Notes: generated from the sequence alone by a model not told the origin. DNA of 64,000 bases from Ochotona curzoniae (GCF_017591425.1 NW_024467106.1:19148501-19212500); one strand, 5' to 3'; counted from the first letter of the stretch, positions 1-14,292 are shown. Made by a program: numbers and translations.

Positions 1-82
1 AGACTCAAGTTTCTCCTTAAGCTCTCCTTAATCTTAGGCTTAAATCTCACCTTAAACTCTCCTTAATCTTAAACTGTGTCAG

Positions 83-290
83 GCAGGCAAAAGCCAGAAA
101 CCAGAATCTCAATCTAGATGTCTTGTGTGAGTGGATGGAAGGAACCCAATTCTCTGAGCCATTATTGCTGCTTCCTGGGTCTGTATTTGTAAGCAGCTGG
201 AGTCAGGACCCAAAGCTGGACATCACACCCAGTTACTCTGATATAATATGTAAGCATCTTCACTGCCAGGCCAAATGACTGCCTCCACAC
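83..290 (-). repeat. Degenerate tRNA-derived lagomorph SINE
   Basis: Carries the segments 'AAAGCCAGAAACCAGAAT', 'GAACCCAATT..GAGCC', 'GCAGCTGGAGTCAGGA' and 'CACCCAGTTACTCTGAT' in the order seen in antisense copies of an older lagomorph SINE. Heavily diverged. It is flanked at 14-80 by irregular repeats of a CTCCTTAATCTTA motif. Confidence 0.6.
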
Positions 291-3200
291 GGTGGACTTT
301 TAAACTAGACACAACTATGGTTTTTAATCTGTCAACATTAGTTAGCAACTAGGGAAGGATTTGCTCCTCAGAGGGAAATGAAGATTTTAGAAAATATAAT
401 CCTTCAGTTCCTTATGGTTGATGCATTTCCTCCATATACTGTCAACTTTAAATTTTGCCATTCACTTACCACATCTGTAATTTGGATATTGGTTACCTCT
501 CCATTTGCTCTTGAATTTGTGAAGTTCTTGAATCCAAAGTGAAAGTTTTAGAAAAACTTTTGTTACAAATAGGGTTTTACTCTATAATGAGCTCCAGAAT
601 TTTGGTCCTTTCCATTTAGGTCACTTTGCTTAGGGACAAGAACCTACATCCTTCTAGTAGACAAAAAAGTTAGACTTCTTTGAGATACTTTCCAAGTCGT
701 GTTCTGCAGCAATAACAACTGAGAATAACTGGTAAGAAAATAGCAAGATGTACGCGAGATTTTCAGCCCTCAACTGCCAGAAAACTCACTGGGTGATGGC
801 TGAATAAATACCATAGATTTTATATGTACTTCCATTCTGGAAAATAAAAAGGGCCTAGGAAATGCCTTCTCTTTTGTTTTGATACACAGGCTGGGATCCG
901 GAATTGTTGCTTCAATAATCTAAGAGATACTACTGACACTTCAACAGAGTTAAAATTTACATTTTACCAAACTAGAGAAATCTGCAGAGATGTTTAAGCA
1001 GTTAATATTACCAAAGGACAGGAAATAGGATGAAAAGAGCTGTACATTATTGCTGAATGCCGAGGAAAGTGTACTTATATAACCCAAACCTTAGGGCAAT
1101 TCTGCTGAGTAAATAGAACAGACAGAAGGGAAATGTGAAGTTAAGTCTTCCAGAGAAAACAGTATGTTCTTTGAAGGAGTCAAGACAGCCTCTAATAGCA
1201 ACTGGGCCTGCAGACTTATTGAAACATGAAATACTACCATTGCATTTGAAAAAGCCTTCATTTTAAGCTATAGAGGAAAGATGCAGTAGAATGGCGATGA
1301 ACCAGTATCAAAGAGAATGTAGACACAATTCTTGGGAAGAGAGAATGAGCTAAGATAGATTTCCACTTCAAGGGGAAAAAAAGTAAAGAAAAAGGAGGTT
1401 GATTTCAGACTATGTGATAGTTTTTACTAAGAAGAAAATGAAGGGATACTCTCTTTCTTTGGGCTTCCGTGTGTTTCTTACAGAAAAGTCTCCAAAGTAT
1501 CTGCTTTTATTTGTTTTGTTTGGAAGGGAAATACAGGAGAAGGGACAGGGAAGGGATCTGAGAACACTATAATCATAAACAAGTGATCTCTCAAAACCAG
1601 ATTTTCTAAAACATCAAAAAAAAAAATCCTGATGCTTTCCAATACTCGTCGTACCTCTAAAACTATCTGGAAAAGTTAACAACACTCGGACTTTCTTCTG
1701 AAACATATGGCTGCTCTAAACAAGAAAGCTGCCCCATGGTAAAAGAACCCTCACCTTCTGCATCTAACCAGAAAACATCTGGTAGCAATTTAGTGTGGCT
1801 ACTGGCTGTTACTCGTTAATTCTTTTTCCTTTTATTAAAAACAAAACAAAATACCTTTAGTCAACTTAAAGCCAGACAAAGCCACCATGAAATGTCAAGG
1901 GATTGTGGGTGTTTTATTGATATAAACTCGCTCTGCCTGGGGTGGGTAAAGTGCTGAGTGGCAAAGGGGACAGATGATGTGTGCCTGCTGTGTGACCACA
2001 GGCCTGCAAATTGTCTGCAGTGTGGGGGGAAGTGGAAGCACAAGCATCAGTCAGGAAAAGAGCATGTAAAACGATGATATATTAAATTACCTCTATCAAT
2101 TATTAGATGGAATTTAAAGTTGTATTTTTTTTTTTGCATAATGGGGTAAATCCCCAAGTTTAATGTCTTGCTTGTATCTCACAAATGCAAAAATTCACAA
2201 ACTGTGGCAGCCAGTGAGGAACCAGATTAAAAGGATGAAGCACTACACACCTTTATAAAGCTAGCCCAAGTGAGGCACCGTGCTTAACAATCTATTTCAT
2301 TACACTATAAAGAATGTATTGTGGCACCAGCGTAATAATGAGTTTCTTTCTGCATTTTCTGACCAATGTTAAACTGTAGGTCCACCAAGCCTTCAGTAAA
2401 ACTGAGTCTTTTAGTGGGAAACTAAAGGTAAAATGGAAACTTATGTGAAATATTCAGATTTTTAACTTATAGTTGTAGTAACAAAGCAGCATAATTAATG
2501 TTCTAACCTATAGAGGGGCTCCCTCCCACTGCTAGCCTATGATCTCGCATTCAGTATATCTATCATGTGTATCTTTTTTCTACACAAAATCATACACCAA
2601 AAAACCCACAAATATTACCTATAGGTTTGATGAATATGGCAGAGATTGCAGCTTTCTCATACCAATTCTTTGCTTTGCCACTAAAAGAACTTTAGTTTTT
2701 GATTAAGAGTAGTGATATCCAGCTGAAAGACTAAATTTCCCTGTCTATAGCTTAGCTAGGAATGGTAAGTTCTAAGTTCTTGACAATAAGAGTTAAGTGG
2801 AAGTGCCATGTGTTATTTCTGGAAAAATCTTGAAACAAAAAGAGTGTGTTCATGTTCTCTTCTGTCTTCCATCTTGCTGCTGAAATATAAATCTGGTGAC
2901 TAGAGTTCTAAAATTCATATTGAACTTGGAAGACAAGCACTATACCTAAGGTACAAACTCAAGGGCGTAACGATCTATAAGCAACTGTATCAACCCTGAA
3001 GTATGTCTTAAGTTTTCTTACACAAAAGAGGAATAAGTATCTACTTTACAATTTTTATTTTTTGGTGTTTCTTCTATACTGTGCTCAAATATAACCTAAC
3101 TAATTTGGTAGGAAACATAGATTTTGAGTATATTTTCATGACACATAGAAGAGGCAACACTTCCCACCAACACACAGCAAACTTTGATTCATCTTTTTAT

Positions 3201-3432
3201 CCATCTTTTCTCTCTTCTCTTTCCAAATACCCAATTAGACAGTCCCTACCCAGCCATCTCTAATATTGTTTTTCCTTCCTTAGAATCGGGGTCTATTCTC
3301 ACGTCTCTCTCTTCCTTAATGACACTTGGCTGGACATTGTGCTTGCTCCATTTCTCTTTCAGGAATGACTTTATATTAGCAAAGCTTTTGTTCACAGCTA
3401 CAGTCTACTAAAAGATGGTAGGAACAATAGCA

Positions 3433-3560
3433 GTAGCAGTAACTCATGATTTATCAAATGCTTTCCATGTAGTTATTCTGACAACAACTCTGTGATGCAC
3501 TGTCCTATTTTACAGAAAGTGAACAATCTGTCTGTGGCAAGAAAAACTTTTACCCAAAAT
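3433..3560 (-). repeat. MIR-like relic
   Basis: Reads like antisense MIR core: 'TTTATCAAATGCTTTCCATG' followed by 'ACAACAACTCTGTGATG' and 'CCTATTTTACAGA'. Strongly diverged; identified from memory of the MIR consensus. Confidence 0.5.
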
Positions 3561-5853
3561 TCTCACTTATTTTCCTACAATGAAGTATTCACTGGGTTGC
3601 CTCCTAAGAGATTAGTAGGAAGCTACATCAGAAGTAGGAACTCAGACCCAGACACTTTTGTATTTGGCTTATGGTCATTTCAAATGACATCTTAACTTCT
3701 GTGCAAAGTCCCTGGCCTGCCTTTACTGTACCAAAGCTCCAGAGTTTAACAGTCAGTTTATCAGGGTCATTGTAGAATAAGAGTGTTGGTAGAGGTAGGA
3801 GTGGCTCCCAGTAGAGGAACAGTATGGCCACAGACTCATCTTTACATTTTAGACTAGATAACAGGCCAAACTTTGGGCCTCACTCCTGATTAGAACCTGT
3901 TTGGACCATTGGGAAAGGGAAATACAAGAGTGTTTCCTTTTTTCCGAGGCCCTGTGTCTGTTTTGATGGCCTCTAGCTGTCTCAGGCTGTGCTCATTGCA
4001 GGGATCATGGTCTGTCATGTTGGTCTCTGCCACAGGGCTGAGGATTCTGATGACAAAGGGAAGGCATCTTGCCAAATACCTGGCATCTGGTGAGTTTAGA
4101 TCACAACTTGAACCTCCAGTGGTTGTGACTCAAGGGGAAATGCAACTTCCTGATTCCTATGGAGAGGCTCCAGATTTTTTTTTTTCTGACTTCTTCTGAT
4201 GACTACCAGCAAATGTAAATGAGTCAGGAAGAATTATATCACATTTCTCAGACAATTCATAAAGATTTGGGCAGACACAAGCAAGGACTTTGGTCTTTAT
4301 TTTTTTGTTGTTGTTCTTCAGGCACTAGAAACATCCTTAGACATAGTCCCAAACACTGGATCAGCTCTTTCCATTCTCAGTATTCCAGCTGTGATAGGTA
4401 AATAAACAGATGGAGTAAAGCTTCAAAGTGAAACTTGAGGCATGTGTCAGAGGGGGCAGAGGACTGTAGAACACAATGAGAGGATGGGGCTGAATGAAAT
4501 GAGAAAAGGAATTTGTTGTGGTAAGGCCGTGTTGCCACACTGGCAAGGGGAGTAACTGTGTTTGACTTGGAGCTCTGGACCTCTGTCCAGCTCACTGAGG
4601 CCTAAGGAGACAGGAGTCAAAGCAGATGACATACATGGGCTGGAGGAGATCTGGGAAGCACAAGACCATACTCCTTCAAAGTGCTCCCGAGTTGAAGTGG
4701 CTCTAATATCTCTTTTCCCCAAGGTGACCCTCATCCTTGGAGTATAGGTCCAAGGGGCAGTGCAGGTCTCGGGGGTGACTCCTTAATGATTCCATGGGGA
4801 CTTTCATGAGGTAAGAACAGAGCAAAGAGAAGAAGAAAGAATGGCAGATGCCTCAAGAGGCTTGGAGCACTTCTTGAGTGGCATTTGTGATACTCTTACT
4901 AGATCTTTCCTGGAATGCTGGGTAAAGTGGAAGATTTGCAGATCTGCAACTCATTAGTGACACCAACCATAGCATAGATCTTCAGCTTTCATGAATTAAA
5001 GCAAGAAATAACATTAGATATGCAGTGATTTCCCAGAAAATAGAATTATTTCTGATTTCTCATATCCAAAAAGGGTAGATTTTTAAAATATTTTCCTTTT
5101 TTAAAAAACAAGTTTTGGTGGAAAATGTACTCCCTCCCTTGAGCCCTAACATTGTGCCATACTATGATTCTACACACAGACAAATGTAAACATTCATGCA
5201 GTTCTCAAGAAGACAAGCATCCATGCCCAAGTTACAGGTTAACTTCTTCTTTATTGCTGCCTGCTCTGCCTATGCTCACGTCTCTTGATGACTCCTTGGC
5301 AGCAAGTGTAAACACACCCTTTCCAGAGTGGGTAAAGTCTCACTTCCTGGGTCCCCAGGCGTCCCTCACTTTAAAGCTGACATCTGTACCACTACTGTTT
5401 CCAGAATCATTGTTGGTCAAGTCATTGCTGGTGCCAACTGCATGACCCTTGCCCTGATGAGGTGACCAATGTTTGTCTGCATTCCACTCTGTGCAAGTCC
5501 CTGCCTGCATACAATACTCCAACCATCTTAACCCATGCAAATCCCACTTTTAGCTTCCTTGGGACACAGGTATAGATAGATTACATAAATTTGTTTCCAT
5601 TTATCTGTAAGGTAAAACCACAACAACAACCAAAAAAAACATTGGAGAGGCTGGCATGGTGGCACAGCAGGCTTAATTCTTCGGCTCCAGTGCTGACATC
5701 CTACAGGGTTTCTGGTTCTAGTCCCAGCTGTTCCACCTCTCAATCCAGCTCCCTAAAGATGGCCTGGAAAAGCAGCAGAGGCTAGTCCAAACCTAAAGTC
5801 CTTATTCCTATGTTAGAGACCCAGAAGAAGCGGCTTTTGGTTCACAAATTTAT

Positions 5854-6189
5854 CTATTTATTTTTAAGGCATATTTTATTTTTTATTGAAAGATATATAC
5901 AGAGAGGAGGAGAGACAGAAAGGAAGATCTTCCATCCATTGATTCACTCCCCAAGCGGCCATAATTGTCGGAACTGAGCCAATCCGAAGCCAGGAGTCAG
6001 GAGACTCTTCCAGGTCTCCCACATGGATGCAGGGTCTCAAGGCTTTGGGCCATCCTCCACTACTTTCCCATGCCACAAACAAGGAGCTGGATGGGAAGTA
6101 GGGCCACTGGGATTAGAACTGGTGCCCATATGAAATCCCTGTGTGTGCAAGGCAAGGACTTTAGCCACTAGGCTACCACACTGGGCCCC
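5854..6189 (-). mobile_element. Lagomorph C-SINE inserted in another SINE, with 16-bp target duplication
   Basis: A near-complete C-SINE in minus orientation: reversed A-rich tail at the left, 'GAGAGGAGGAGAGACAGAAA', 'GATTCACTCCCCAAG', 'CCCATATG' and a right end at GGGCCC. It is flanked by perfect direct repeats TGGTTCACAAATTTAT at 5838-5853 and 6190-6205, the target-site duplication made by L1-driven integration. Good preservation suggests a fairly young insertion. Confidence 0.92.
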
Positions 6190-6263
6190 TGGTTCACAAA
6201 TTTATGTTGGCCCACCTGAGGTCATTGTCACCATTTGGGGAATGGACCAGGATATGAAAGATC

Positions 6264-6310
6264 TGTCTCTGTCTCTCTCTCTCTCTCTCTCTCCTCCTCC
6301 TCCTCTGTAA
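6264..6310. repeat. CT/CCT simple repeat
   Basis: Run of CT units followed by TCC units; it is the pyrimidine stretch of the surrounding SINE, expanded. Confidence 0.85.
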
Positions 6311-6714
6311 ATCTGCCTTTCAATTCTCAATGGAACTGTTAAAAACCCTTGACAATAGGATGCTGGACTTTCTAGCATTGTCTATATCCACAATGCCATG
6401 ACACACTTGATGGACTTGTGATTTTGCTGAAGGACTATTGTAATAGCATAGGAAAAATTGTGAGGAGGGAGCAGAGGAATGCAGGGGTGGAAGGGGAAAT
6501 CTCTGAGCCTGTGGAACTGCAGTGTTAAAATTTAAAAAATTTAAATATACAAAAATCTGTCTTTCGAATAAAAACAAATAAATCTTGAGGAAAAACAGGG
6601 GAGATGAATGATTGCAACTAATTCAAACTCATAACAATTTGTAAGTACTTAACCATCTCCTGGCCCTACTTGTGTTTGTTTTTTTTTTTTTTTTTTGGTT
6701 TACATTATTGTTGT

Positions 6715-7290
6715 CCTAGATCCCACTCCTCAAAATCTCAGATGTTTCTTAACTCCATCTTTGACTCCACTGCTACATTCCAGCACTTGTCAAGCTGATT
6801 TCTGTCCTGACAGGTCCCGTGCTTCTGTCCTCAAGCTGCACTAACTGATGTTGCTGTTCTCGGACCTTGATGACCTTTCCAGATTCCTTCAAGCGTCTCC
6901 CAACTGCTTGCTCCACCTCCCACCCTGCGACTCCCGATACAGGTTAGTTTGCTGGAGGATCTATCTTACCAAAGCACTTGTTTCCTTTGAAATAATTAAA
7001 TGAACCACAATTGGTGGAAGAATACATTAAACATACTCCGATTGTTTATAACCTGGCTAGTGCCCCGATCTAAACCCTTTCTTCCCTATTTTTTACTTCA
7101 TTTGTCTCTATAATATTCTGGATTTGCCAATGACAATTTTTTTTTGAAATATTTTAGCCTGTTCCTTTCATCTCCATAAACTATGTCTGAAGGGAACCTG
7201 TTTCCCAAGGATTTTCTTAAATCCCCGCCTGTCTTTTGCTCTGCTCTTGAATACTGTCTCTGCTTCTACAGTAGGATACATTCTATACCA
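6715..7290 (+). repeat. Possible ancient L2-type LINE 3' relic
   Basis: Pyrimidine-rich, protein-like text such as 'CTCCATCTTTGACTCCAC' and 'CAAGCTGATTTCTGTCCTGA' resembles the 3' part of L2. Heavily decayed and not certain; other old repeats or unique sequence would look similar. Confidence 0.3.
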
Positions 7291-8221
7291 TATTATATGT
7301 GGATGGGTAACTTTCCTCTTTGGCTGGAAACTCAAAGAAAACAGGACTCACTTATGAATTAGGTTTAATTCATTAATATACCCAGTATAGTGGAGGACAT
7401 CGGGTGCATTTTATAAATGCCTGTAAAAGTGCTTTATTAATGGCAAAACACTACATAAAAGTAATATTTTACTGTTACTTGTAAAACTGAGTTTGAATTT
7501 GTTCAATTGAGCCTTTCTGTTCTCAGGAAAGATAATGTCCCGCAACTGTTACTATGACTCCAAACACCATAGGCAGATATCCCTGAGGGAGACGGTAGAG
7601 GGAACCTTGGCATGGGAGTTTCCTTTCTCCATCAGAGGCCTAGCATTGTCCAGTGCACCCTATCTAGTTCTCAGTGACCTCTGCTAACCTTCTATGAGAA
7701 AAGTCACAGATGTTATGGCAAGCTTCCCCACCAGCGAAGATCAAAGAAGTAATACTGTAATAAGAAACAGCAGGCTCTGGGGAGCTGGCCCTGGGAACAG
7801 GTTCTCCCAGTGCTTGCCTTACATGTCAGGCCAGGCACCTCTTTGCTGATCCATGGGCAACAGGCACACTGTGACTACAACATGCTTGGCACTTCCTGAT
7901 ACAGGGGTTGTTTCAACTCTAGGAATCCAATAAATGTTCTCAGAAGCCTTTGAGGAATTTAAATTTTAAAAATAAATCTTTATGACTTGACTGAAACATC
8001 CTAGAAATCCATGAGCCAGCTCTTTTCCTGGAACATACCTGTAAGTCCTCCTGTCACATGCAGGAAACAGGAAGGGGGGAACTCCAAGGGTAATGTTTAT
8101 AGGTTATAAAAACGCCCTCGGGAAAGTCACGTGGAGATTGACTCCGTTGTATTAAGGCATCTGCCAATATACTCTTCCAGAGCTATAGGAAGTTCGATGC
8201 TTAGTGCTAAAATCAGTAAGG

Positions 8222-8332
8222 ACGGAAGGAAGGGAGGGAAGATGAAAAGAAGGAAGGCAGGAAGAGGGAGGGAAGAGGAGAGGAGGGAGGTTAAAGAGCA
8301 GGAAGAGAGAAAGGAGGAGATAGAGGCAGAAA
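8222..8332. repeat. Purine-rich GGAA/GGAG tract
   Basis: About 110 bp almost entirely purine on the plus strand (irregular GGAAGG, GAGGAG, GAAAGG), ending 246 bp downstream of exon 7 in transcript sense. In the MUSK pre-mRNA it is a long polypyrimidine tract. Confidence 0.85.
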
Positions 8333-8473
8333 TAAACTCCTTCAAACTATTACCTATCACTTGAGAACATATTTGGTAATTTCAGTTTGAGGTAATAAAT
8401 CAGGCAAAATCCATGTCTGGGTTGCCTCTGGAGTAGGCTGCCCATGAAGGAGCAAAGGAGCCCAAGGGGACTA

Positions 8474-8773
<300 letters not shown>

Positions 8774-9569
8774 TCAAGGAATCCTTAATATGCTTATTAA
8801 AAGACTAGTAGGAAAAACATTAAGTTATAATCAAAAAGCATGTGACAAATTGCAGAAACAGCAGGAAAGAAAAGTTCCTTGCCTAAGCCTGCCTATACCC
8901 TCATAATGTGACATTTAGCTCTCGTCTCAAGCGGGTGTATCTTGCTGCACATTATGAATCTAGATAGCTTTATAATGCATTCTGGAATGAGCAGACTTGT
9001 AAATGTTTGGCATTTTGTGATTGTTTCCTCATTGATCTTGGAACATGTGGATTTCTTTCATCAAGCCAGAGACAGCCTTCTCAAAGACAAAACAAACATG
9101 ATCTATTTATCCTCACTGCTTTAGGTCAGAGCAACATCAACAATGGAACATTGCAATAAGGCTACTCTGAACCAACTAGTATGCACTTACCTACCAATCA
9201 TAGATCTTGGATTTGCCAAAGTCAGACAGTCCTACGCCAAATCATCAAAACCGTTTAATTGATCCACAGGCGTGGAAACACTAATAAATGTTTATTGTAA
9301 ATCCACTAAACACAGGGGTGATTTGTGATACAGCAATAAATAATGATACAAAATATGAAAGACATACTATGTGGATCCTCCAATATGTGCCCTCTAGGAC
9401 TTCACATTTCAGAGCTGATTTCAGAATTCTTGACTCATCCTCATACACGTTCATCAATCACATCGATGGTTATCATGAAAACATGGATGTGAAGCCATCA
9501 GTGAGGTGTGACATGCATAATGTTGTATCACTCAAATGCCCTTAGAGAGCAACAATATGTGTGCTATTA

Positions 9570-9690
9570 GCACACAGTCGACACTTCCAGCTGTCTAAAA
9601 CACTGCTTTAAGTTGTAGAATTAGAATTTGCACCCTAATTGATCTGACACCAGGGACTATGCTTTTAGTCCTCATGTTCCCAAATCCTTC
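9570..9690 (-). repeat. Possible MIR fragment
   Basis: 'TAGAATTAGAATTTGCACCC' followed by 'TGATCTGACACCAGGGACTA' resembles the decayed antisense 5' half of MIR. Weak. Confidence 0.3.
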
Positions 9691-11238
9691 CCTAGTCCTA
9701 GATGAAAGATCAAATAAAATCCCAATGCAGAAGAAAACGGTAACAATAATGTGAATCAATCAAGCAACTATGAAAAAAATAAATACACAACAAATGTCAT
9801 TGTTAAGGAGATGGCCTTCCAAAAAAATGGTTCTTTTATCATTATTTTTCTTGAGTGTTATATCATCTTTTAATACTTATTTTAACTCCTTATGGATGGG
9901 GGAATAATAGTAGTTTGAGGAAAATTTGAGAGGAATGTCACTGAAAGAATTAGCTCCTGATAAGAATAGAATTTTTCAAGGGAAACCAGGCAGAGAAGTG
10001 GATGTGGGTGGCATAGTTATCTGTATGTGGAGGTCTCAAAAGAGATACTTCTGTCCAGAATGAAGGAGTAGGACTGATGGTGAGAAATGTGGAGCCAGCT
10101 CTGCTTCTGTTTTTTCATGAAAGAGGATGTTCAGTTAGACCAACAGAGAGGAGGGAATCCCTGGGGTGAGATGAGCTTTTATCCTAGCTGCTGGATGGCT
10201 GCTCTCGGTAAGGATGAACCGAGGCCATCAATTAAGCACTAATTCTGTAAAAGAAGGTTCGGTTAGCATCTTTGCCTTTTCAGCCTTTACTTTCATTTCT
10301 AATCTCAATTGTAAGTTAAAAACTAGTTTATGTGACTATAAATTGACTTTAACGGGAAAAACTCCCAAGGCAAAATAAAACATTACAACTTTTTTCCCAG
10401 CTAAGCCTACTGGAGTCTATCAAAACTTAACAAAAAGAGAAAAATACTGTTGAGACATAGACTTAGCAGAGAAATTCCAACTGAACTCTCATTATACTTA
10501 TCAAAGATGCAATGTCTTATGGATATGAGGGTCCGACGTGGGTCAAAAGAGCTGAACAATTTGAAAATATGATTTCGGACTCTCCTTGAATTTTGATACA
10601 AACCGACAGTTTGAAAAAAATAAATCTTCAAAATCCATGTGTTCAATTGATATACTTTATGTTATTTCCTATTTTGTTTATACATGCAATCACTCTCTAG
10701 TTCCTATAAGTAGAGTCTTAGGGACGTAGTACGACTGTGTAATGCTTTGGAGACAAGCAATCCTCCAAACCAGGCCTACCCACTCAACTATCTTCACGTT
10801 CATCATAGAAGTCATCCTTAAACATGTCCTCAAGGTCACAGAAAGCATCCTTGCATCGAAAAAGAAGCATTTTTTTCCCCAACTGCTTGAAGTCTCTTCT
10901 CCTGGGCCTTATCCAGGTGTTGAAATACTTTGCCAAAGGGACCAGCAAGGTTGAGGCTTGTGGCTGGACTGTGATGTGGTTCATACATGCTTCTCCCTAC
11001 CCAGAGATCCTGCTTGGTTCAGCTGGGGACTCATGCAGAGTAGGTCCTGTTCACTGAATTTATTTTTCTTTCTACAAGGATCACCCTGGCCAACAGCTTA
11101 GTATTTTTTGATGACCTAAAAATAAAAACAATGCTTTGCCTTTGGTTGTGATCTTTTTGCCATCAGGTTTAGAAGATCAAAGGCGAGAGCTTTGAGTGGT
11201 GCCCTGAGTGTTCCTAAGATATGCTAAGGGATAGAGTG

Positions 11239-11540
11239 CAGCTCCCTGGATGTATGGCTCTGCATCCGTGGATTCAACAAAACACATATTAAAAGGGAAA
11301 AGAAAACAAAAGGGAATCTGAACATATTTAGATTTTTTTCTTGTCATTCTGTTAGGCCATACAGCACTGTTTATAGAGCAATTACATCGTACGGGGTGTT
11401 GTAGATAATCCAAAAATGACTTCAAGTATATGCAAAGAAGTGCAGAGGTCGCATGCAAATACTATGCCATTTTATAATGCACATCAGCATCTGCAGCATG
11501 GGAGGGTACCACATTCCCTGCAGATCACGAGGGACAACTC
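11239..11540 (+). mobile_element. MER2/Tigger2-like DNA transposon fossil
   Basis: Begins CAGCTCCCTGGATGTATGG and ends GAGGGACAACTC, matching degenerate inverted termini of the Tigger2/MER2 type (CAGTTGTCCCTC). Internal landmarks agree in order: 'CATCCGTGGATTCAAC', 'TTTTTTCTTGTCATTCTGTT', 'TTACATCGTACGGGGTGTTG', 'GCATGCAAATACTATGCCAT' and 'CATCAGCATCTGCAG'. This is a non-autonomous pogo-group element without coding capacity, now inactive. Confidence 0.75.
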
Positions 11541-14009
11541 TACTTCATTGAAATGACTATATCTGGCCTTTACAATAAACACATAGTAACCTAGAGGAGC
11601 AGAGTCCTAGTTCTCTGCCTTGGGAGCAGTGTTTTTTTCTTAAGCATGTATTTTAATTCACTTTACCTAGTAACCAATTCACTACAAATATGTGTATCAA
11701 AGCTTTATGCTGCATGCCTTAAATAAACTCAAGAGTAATACTTTAAACAGTTCATGCAGCATGTATATGATGAAATAGTTATGCATGAATTCCTGTTTTT
11801 TTTTTCTGCACTAAAATAAGCTTGTGTTTTCATTTTACTTTTCTGTTATCATTTCAAAATGCTCTTCTACAATAAAATTAGTAATAACTTTTTAATCAGA
11901 GTAGCAGAGTAAGAAGCTCTATCAAATAGGTGCCATAAAATAAGCCTGAGATAAGGTGTATGAAAATACTTAAGGCAATAAAATTGACTAGATCTGTGGA
12001 ATATTTTTGTTTGTTGATAACACTGAGTTCAAAGAGTCCGGATAATCTGGTAACCTCATGATTTGACCTTGGCATAAGAAGACCATTGCAAGGTGTTCTG
12101 CTCTCAGTGGCCCTATCTTGTAAACAGGTCCAGCTGGTCTGGTAGAACTGTCAAAGTAATGCCCAGTAGCACCCATTATCATGAAGTTGCAATAATGTCT
12201 ATCAAGACATCATTAAAAAATTTTTTTAGATTGAGAACCATGTTCCCATTGCTTCTGATTAAGGTAGCCTTCAGGATTAACTTCTTTCAAATTGGGTGTT
12301 CAGTTATTTCACCTACAACTTACTGCATTGTAATTCAGTTAATATAGTTAATAAATTAAGATGACTAAAACTATGTATTTTCAACCAAAAATACTACCTC
12401 TCAAAAATATGTACAAGATATAAATGATCTTTCCTTAAAAAACAAACTTCAATAACACAACATGAGAAACTCACTGTCCATTTCACAAAAATCTTCTAAA
12501 TAATCCATCCACATTATAAAATATTTAAGAAATTGTATTTGTTGGACAAATCAAGAGAGATACAATTTTCTACCTTTTTAGTTGAATGTTTAAATAAAAA
12601 CACCGATTGGTGTAACTTTAAATTTGTTGCTAAAAACACAAGTAAGATTTTTAAGTAAACTTGGCTCCATCCTCACCAAACTGCTGTTTCCAATTTTGTT
12701 AGACGAAAAGAACTTTGCCACTTCTTCTGCAGTTCATCGGTGACTGCAAGATTCCATGGAAATGAATCACAGTTCCACAGGAAGTAAGAACTGTCTTAAT
12801 CTCTAATCCTGCTCTTTGTCTCTAACTGTTCAGGAATTTCGTTAACTGGCATGTTCCTGGGGTAGAAGAGGGCCATCCACACTCTTCCAGTACTCATTGT
12901 TGTGCAATGAATACTAACTCTGGTTAGTGAGAAGCCACAGTTGAAACTGTTTCATTCTGCGCCAACTTTCTCCCAGTTCTGCATTAGTCTTGGTTCAGCC
13001 CCTCCAAGGATATCAGAACTGTGGGATCCCCCTGCTCTCTTCAACAGACTTTCTGGTTTGCAACTTTGAAAACATGAAATGCCTGAAATTGCCTCCTTTT
13101 CCTGCCATTTGCGTCAGCATGGGCAAAGTCATTTCGATTTCGTCTTGGACATGGGTAGTGTTACCAAGAACTTGGCTGCAATATGTGCACATGTTCTTTG
13201 ACCATAAGAACTGTGGGTGTACTTTTCTTTCTTCCTGGAGGGAAATCATTGTTAGTTTATTTTACTCCTGTTTTAGAATCTGAGGTGATGGATCTATTTT
13301 ATGCCTTCTTTTTATGAGCCAAATCTTGAGGGACTAAGTTGGGTCTCTCTATCAAGCCAGAAGTAACCCCAACTACCCTCTTTTAATTCTGGGCCCCATC
13401 AGAGATTCATCATCTCTGCTCTATTCTTAAGCACATATGAACCTTTCGAAAACACGGATGTTTTAAAAGTCTATGTCTTTCCATCTTTGTTTCTTTCTTC
13501 ACACAACAAGGCAAATAATTAGTTATATTGTCAGTCTCTTGATTTTTTTCCTCAGGGTATCATTATATCAACCTTGAGTGGCTTAGAAGAACCACAACAG
13601 CATTCACAGAAGAGCTGTGAAACACATTGCTAAATATACTGCAATTAAAAATCGTGCTTGAAATCTAATTAGACTAGTAAAGAAGAGTAGGCACCAAGTT
13701 AGTTTACAGTAACTTCACAAAATTAAGGCAGTGTAAACCCTGATGTCTGTGGTAGTGTATTCATTGTTGAATTAAAAAAAAAAATCAGTGTCTAAATGGT
13801 GACCAACTCCCTCAGCATCACATTAGCTAAAGAAGTATCTTTACGACGGAAGCCTCCCAATTCTCCATCTAATTTTCATACTTCAGTGCTTCACATTGCA
13901 CAGCTGGTAATTGACCTTCATTTGTCTAGTCACTGCATTTTTGAAAGGACATTAGATAAGCAGCAAGCTTCTTATTTTTTTCTTTAATCAAGAGTCAAGG
14001 AGTTAAGGG

Positions 14010-14292
14010 CTGGTGGGAGGGAAAAAGAGGGACAGATTTCCCATCTGTTGGTTTAATTCTTCAAATACTTGCAGTACCCAGGAATGGCCCAGGACAAAGC
14101 AGAAAGCCAGTTACTGACAGGTCTCCCATGTAGAGAGCAGGGACCCAAGTAAAACATAACCTTCTGCCTCCCAGTGTATACATTATCAGAAAGCTAGAAT
14201 CAGGAATGGAGATGAAATTCAAACCCAGGTACTTTGACAGGGCTTTGGACATTCCAGCCTGGCATCATAACTGCCTATGCCAAAGGCCCATC
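14010..14292 (-). repeat. Degenerate lagomorph SINE, minus orientation
   Basis: Antisense SINE landmarks in order: 'CAGGTCTCCCATGTAGAGAG', 'GCAGGGACCCAAGTA', 'CTGCCTCCCAGTGTATACAT', 'GAAAGCTAGAATCAGGAATG', 'CAAACCCAGGTACTTTGACA' and 'CTGCCTATGCCAAAGGCCC'. Confidence 0.75.

Larger units (their letters stand above)
5640..6325 (+). repeat. Lagomorph C-SINE, plus orientation, interrupted by a second SINE
   Basis: The 5' part (5640-5853) has 'GGCATGGTGGCACAGCAGGC' and a later 'CTCAATCCAGCTCCCT' segment. The 3' part resumes at 6190 with 'CACCATTTGGGGAATGGACC', a CT-rich run (6264-6310) and 'CTGTAAATCTGCCTTTCAAT'. A minus-orientation SINE sits in between (5854-6189). Confidence 0.85.
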
